Source of the DNA: Alitta virens | Lineage: Eukaryota; Annelida; Polychaeta; Phyllodocida; Nereididae | NCBI GenBank assembly: GCA_932294295.1 | Contig: OW028585.1 | Coordinates: 22,172,912 to 22,236,911, forward strand | Length of the DNA stretch: 64,000 nt | Direction of reading: 5' to 3' | Part shown: piece after piece, positions 61,138 through 64,000 of the stretch | Layout: each line of letters opens with the position of its first letter | Position numbering within the stretch: the first letter of the stretch is position 1 | Notes under the pieces: model-generated | Told to the model about the DNA's origin: nothing | Database searches by the model: none | Seen by the model: the letters and a program-made list of their open reading frames with translations, nothing else | Position numbers and translations under genes: made by a program

Positions 61138-62084
61138 TGTTTGACATCCATTTCCCCCCCTTCTTTTTTTTTTGTATTTTGTTGTTTTTTTACTATATAT
61201 ATATCTTTTCTATCCCCTGTAGTAATATTTTATTATTCCCTTATACTTACTTCTTTCCCCCTAGGTTAACCTAACTCCTCAACTCCTCAACTCCTCAACT
61301 CCTCAACTCCTCAAGTGCTCGGTTAGATCTAGTCAATATATATATATATATATATATATATTTAAAAAAATTAACTGTGATATTAATCTGTTCAAACCTT
61401 ATTGTGATAGCTGAAGTATAATCTGTGATATCAATGATGAGAAAATTGTTTTGTGATAACCCTAGTATAATGTGTGAAGTCAATGATGTGAAAATTGTTT
61501 TGTGTATAATTAATACCTAATGTTATACCCTGTATTTGCTGTGATATTTTTCTTGTTTTCTGTAAAGCTTATTTACGATAAGGATAGTGTGATGAGATGT
61601 AGTAATGCGAGTGTGATAGTTAGTAGAACTCGTGATTATTATTGTTGTGAAATATTTCGTTATTAATACTTAGGATATATGTTGTATTTGTTGTGATATT
61701 TTTTTGTGTTTTCTGATGTTGCGAATATTGGTAGCATATATTGACCTTAGTTATTCGTTTTTTTCGTGTATATCTTTGTAGAATCAGTGTTATTTTTAAT
61801 TGTGTATTATGTTTTTTTTTATTTTATTTTTTATCTTTATCATGATTATAATAATAAAAACTTCTTATTGATAATTATAATTCAATAATGTCTTAATGGT
61901 TTTCATTTCTTGGAGATAATATAATATATTATTATGTAGAGGATATTGGTTACTCTATTTGACGGAGGAATACAATAAAATAATTCCATTTTTAAATTGA
62001 CAGAGAAATGCAACAAAATAATTCCATTTTTAAACGAGGATTTTCCTCTTCATTTTATTGAGAATATTTTTCTTGTTTACACAT
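61138..62084. other. Non-coding interval between PolB and the right-end gene
   Basis: Convergent intergenic DNA. It contains an 8-bp repeat (AACTCCTC, five copies, about 61273-61314), a (TA)n tract (about 61337-61361), and a two-copy repeat sharing GAAAATTGTTTTGTG (about 61425-61502). It also has a plus-strand AATAAA at about 61853 and a minus-strand AATAAA at 62054-62059 for the 347-aa gene. Confidence 0.65.
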
Positions 62085-63128
62085 TCAAAGAGTTTTCATA
62101 CTCTCAGTTATGACTTGGTAGCTACCATCGAGTAGACGAGCGTATGGTAGACAAGAGGGTGAGACTTTATGTCTCATGAGAGTCTCTTTCACTAGATCAA
62201 TCCCTCGAGTGTAAAAGAAAATGTCAATCAGTTCATTGGCCAAGTATACATTGCGATACTTGAGCTGAATAAGTGCCTGTTTCACGACTTGACGGATGAA
62301 GCTTATGTCAATGTCACGGATGGCTGTATCAACCTCTTGGTAACCTGGAGAGGTAAGACGGATGTCGACTGACATCGAGAGGAGCTCCATTTGTAGGGTA
62401 CGATAAACCATGTGTTCGATGAGTTCCAATTTGCTAGAGCGGTTGATGTGTACTGTATCGTATTCGTAGAAAGATTCAGTACTGAAACCGATAGGAGCGG
62501 TTTGCATCTGCTCGCTGTGTTTGTTGATGTAATCTTCTGCGGCATCTTTTTTACATCGGAGCAAGTCGATGTAGATCTTGTCACAGCGTTCTCCGGTGTC
62601 CTTGGCCCTCCACCTGAAACCTTGTATGAGACTGCTCTCTTGTTCTTCGGGTTTTTCCACCTTAGATCTCACGACTTCGATAAGCTCTGTAAGACTATCC
62701 TTAAGTTTTTCAAACTCTGTAGTTGACAAGTTGATGGTTTTGGCATGGTTTATCTCCGTGTCATTGGTCAAGTTCTCTTGTTCGGTAGTGGGATGTAGAA
62801 TACTGACATAGTAGAGAGTGTCATGGCCTTCCCTCTTAAAATGGCTGATCAGTACGTGCTGTTTTTTGTTGAGCATGAGTTGGTACACGGAGTGGTTCTT
62901 GACAGCCTCGTGGATGTTCTCGATATTTTCGCAGAATTTTTCGAAGGCCCTCTTGGAAAGATGTACACTACGCCAAGCGTTCTTGGTGCTTGCAACACGA
63001 TAGAAAGTGAAGTAACCGGCCTTCCACTTATCTCCGGGATGAGCTGTGACCTTGGTCTTCTCTCCGAGGATGCATGTCATGTTGATCACTTCGGAATTTG
63101 TTGACTGTTGGAGTTGAGCTGAAGCCAT
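62085..63128 (-). CDS. 347-aa Polinton protein, possible tandem PC4-like fold
   Basis: Residues about 36-78 and 88-154 each read as beta strands, a loop, then strand-helix. The second (HVLISHFKRE...KTINLSTTEFEKLKDSLTEL) closely follows the PC4/p15 layout, where a KGISL-type strand leads into a helix with Trp/Phe-x2-Leu spacing. A helical C-terminal domain (ISFIRQVVKQALIQLKYRN) matches that of the 360-aa protein at the left end. It could bind single-stranded DNA during protein-primed replication, or act in transcription; this is inference. Start ATG 63128; AATAAA lies 26 bp past the stop. It points inward from the right end, mirroring the left-end gene. Confidence 0.75.
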   Translation of the reverse strand: MASAQLQQSTNSEVINMTCILGEKTKVTAHPGDKWKAGYFTFYRVASTKNAWRSVHLSKRAFEKFCENIENIHEAVKNHSVYQLMLNKKQHVLISHFKREGHDTLYYVSILHPTTEQENLTNDTEINHAKTINLSTTEFEKLKDSLTELIEVVRSKVEKPEEQESSLIQGFRWRAKDTGERCDKIYIDLLRCKKDAAEDYINKHSEQMQTAPIGFSTESFYEYDTVHINRSSKLELIEHMVYRTLQMELLSMSVDIRLTSPGYQEVDTAIRDIDISFIRQVVKQALIQLKYRNVYLANELIDIFFYTRGIDLVKETLMRHKVSPSCLPYARLLDGSYQVITESMKTL

Positions 63129-63681
63129 ATTCGTAGTAGCTGCAAGTGTAAGTGTAAGTAGCTGCGAGTAGTTGTAAGTAGCCGAAAGTAGCTGTAGGTA
63201 GCAAGCTGTAGATGTCAGAGCTCCTTGTTCTACCGTAGGGTGAGAGGTAGTGGCGTAGTGACGTAGTGACGTTGTAGTTTGGATTGTAAAGGTTAGCAGC
63301 GCTGAACTACTGATGCATGAACGTTACAGCCCTCTGGTAAGGAGTAGGTAGGATTTACTGAAGCATGAAGGACTTCAACCCCTCCCCTGGTGGATGTAAA
63401 AGAAAGGAGAGGGAAATAGGAACTTGTTCAGACTTGTAACTCCGCGGTTCACCGGTTCGGTGAGGTCAAATGAAAGAAAGAAGGGGTGTGGGAGATCTAA
63501 TACAATAGTCTATTGTTCTTACCCAGGCATGATAAGGTTGACTGCTTAATGACCTTTTAAGAAGGGGTGTGAGGGATCTAATACAATAGGCTATTGTTCT
63601 TACCCCTACCTGACAAGGTTGACTGCTTAATGACCTTTTAATTATAGGGCCCTGAGGCTGTATGCACCCCTACTCTGGTCC
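63129..63681. other. Right subterminal region of the Polinton
   Basis: 5' flank of the 347-aa gene with irregular AGTAGCTGTAAG iterations (63135-63205), then no coding sequence. The direct repeat pair at 63478-63640 lies just inside the terminal repeat. Confidence 0.6.
63478..63640. repeat. Two-copy 81-bp subterminal direct repeat
   Basis: Copies start at 63478 and 63559 (AAGAAGGGGTGTG). Each has a palindromic core CAATAG-N-CTATTG and ends GACTGCTTAATGACCTTTT. Part of it (AAGGTCATTA, inverted) is echoed just inside the left terminal repeat. Confidence 0.85.
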
Positions 63682-63852
63682 TTGGCGGTGATATCATAAG
63701 ATCAAAGGGTCTTAATCGTTTTTTAATTATAGGGCCCCCGGGCTATTTGGAAGGCCCACTGGAGTCCAGAGCTGGCTGATATTATAAGTTTAGGGGGGGT
63801 CCCTATTACGTAACAATGACCTATTGTGATATTATAATGGAGTATATGTAGT
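63682..63852 (-). repeat. Right terminal inverted repeat
   Basis: Partner of 41340-41510, 170 of 171 bases identical by eye, ending GGAGTATATGTAGT. Confidence 0.97.
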
Positions 63853-63858
63853 GACGTT
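63853..63858. repeat. Target site duplication GACGTT, right copy
   Basis: Right-hand copy, followed by AGACTTAGTGAATG, the normal continuation of the satellite monomer. Six-base duplications are the known Polinton signature. Confidence 0.95.
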
Positions 63859-64000
63859 AGACTTAGTGAATGAACAATGCTACTAGATGGCTGCCCAGTT
63901 GGCCAAAGTTAGCCTGCTGTTGCCGTCATTGGCTCGATGTTGGGGCACATCAAGTCAATGATAGCAAGAAAGGTTAAACAGTGGCTCTTTTTGGCATGCT
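63853..64000. repeat. Satellite array resumes
   Basis: Begins in mid-monomer at GACGTTAGACTTAG and matches 20430-20580 base for base as far as the window goes, including the distinctive GATAGCAAGAAAGGTTAAAC variants. Confidence 0.95.

Larger units (their letters stand above)
41340..63852. mobile_element. Complete Maverick/Polinton (adintovirus-like), 22,513 bp
   Basis: Bounded by 171-bp inverted repeats and a 6-bp target duplication. It encodes protein-primed PolB, a retroviral-type integrase with chromodomain, an A32/FtsK-like packaging ATPase, an adenain-like protease, a double-jelly-roll major capsid protein and a single-jelly-roll minor capsid protein, which is the core Polinton set. Extra genes are a candidate glycoprotein, a small membrane protein and two paired PC4-like proteins. 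It is longer than the usual 15-20 kb, partly from non-coding DNA at 44457-45712 and 46900-49252. All major frames are open, suggesting recent insertion. Confidence 0.97.

Overview
The window is animal nuclear DNA, most likely from a marine invertebrate. It has spliced genes with GT-AG introns, a kilobase-scale tandem satellite, tRNA-derived SINEs, a decayed Ty3/gypsy retroelement and a complete Maverick/Polinton. I cannot name the species or phylum from the sequence.

Layout. (1) 565-12172 (+) is a three-exon ankyrin-repeat gene of the FEM1 family (CUL2 substrate receptors), predicted at 680 aa with all splice phases consistent. Its 9.2-kb first intron holds AGCC/AGCTGG low-complexity DNA, a minus-strand tRNA-derived SINE and Ty3/gypsy material. 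The latter comprises gag, a zinc knuckle, protease and RT, a deletion that removes RNase H and most of integrase, a broken ORF with two C2H2 fingers, and one LTR. A second SINE sits inside the gag remnant with a 14-bp target duplication. (2) 13301-41339 and 63853-64000 belong to one tandem array with a monomer of about 1137 bp. The array has at least two higher-order patterns: X/Y/Z monomers, then a 2821-bp W1-W2-W3 block. (3) 41340-63852 is a 22,513-bp Polinton (adintovirus-like) inserted in that array. It has 171-bp terminal inverted repeats with one mismatch and a 6-bp target duplication, GACGTT. A near-identical unoccupied copy of the target lies in the same array near 20435.

Polinton organisation. 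Rightward at the left end are a small membrane protein and a 360-aa protein. Next, leftward, is a spliced type I membrane glycoprotein-like gene. A 2.35-kb non-coding centre follows, with a TATA box and a possible non-coding leader exon. Then comes a compact leftward block: packaging ATPase, a 166-aa protein, a 295-aa protein, chromodomain integrase, minor capsid (penton), a basic 133-aa protein, major capsid and adenain-like protease. Rightward again is protein-primed DNA polymerase B, whose reading frame extends through three upstream coding exons. Last is a leftward 347-aa protein that resembles the 360-aa one; both look like tandem PC4-type folds.

Together these genes give genome replication (PolB), integration (INT), packaging (ATPase), a double-jelly-roll capsid with penton, a maturation protease and a candidate surface glycoprotein. 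This is the gene set of a virus-like element. All main ORFs are open, but the protease carries Arg where adenain-type enzymes have the oxyanion-hole Gln, so it may be impaired. Low-complexity expansions mark almost every protein outside the catalytic cores.
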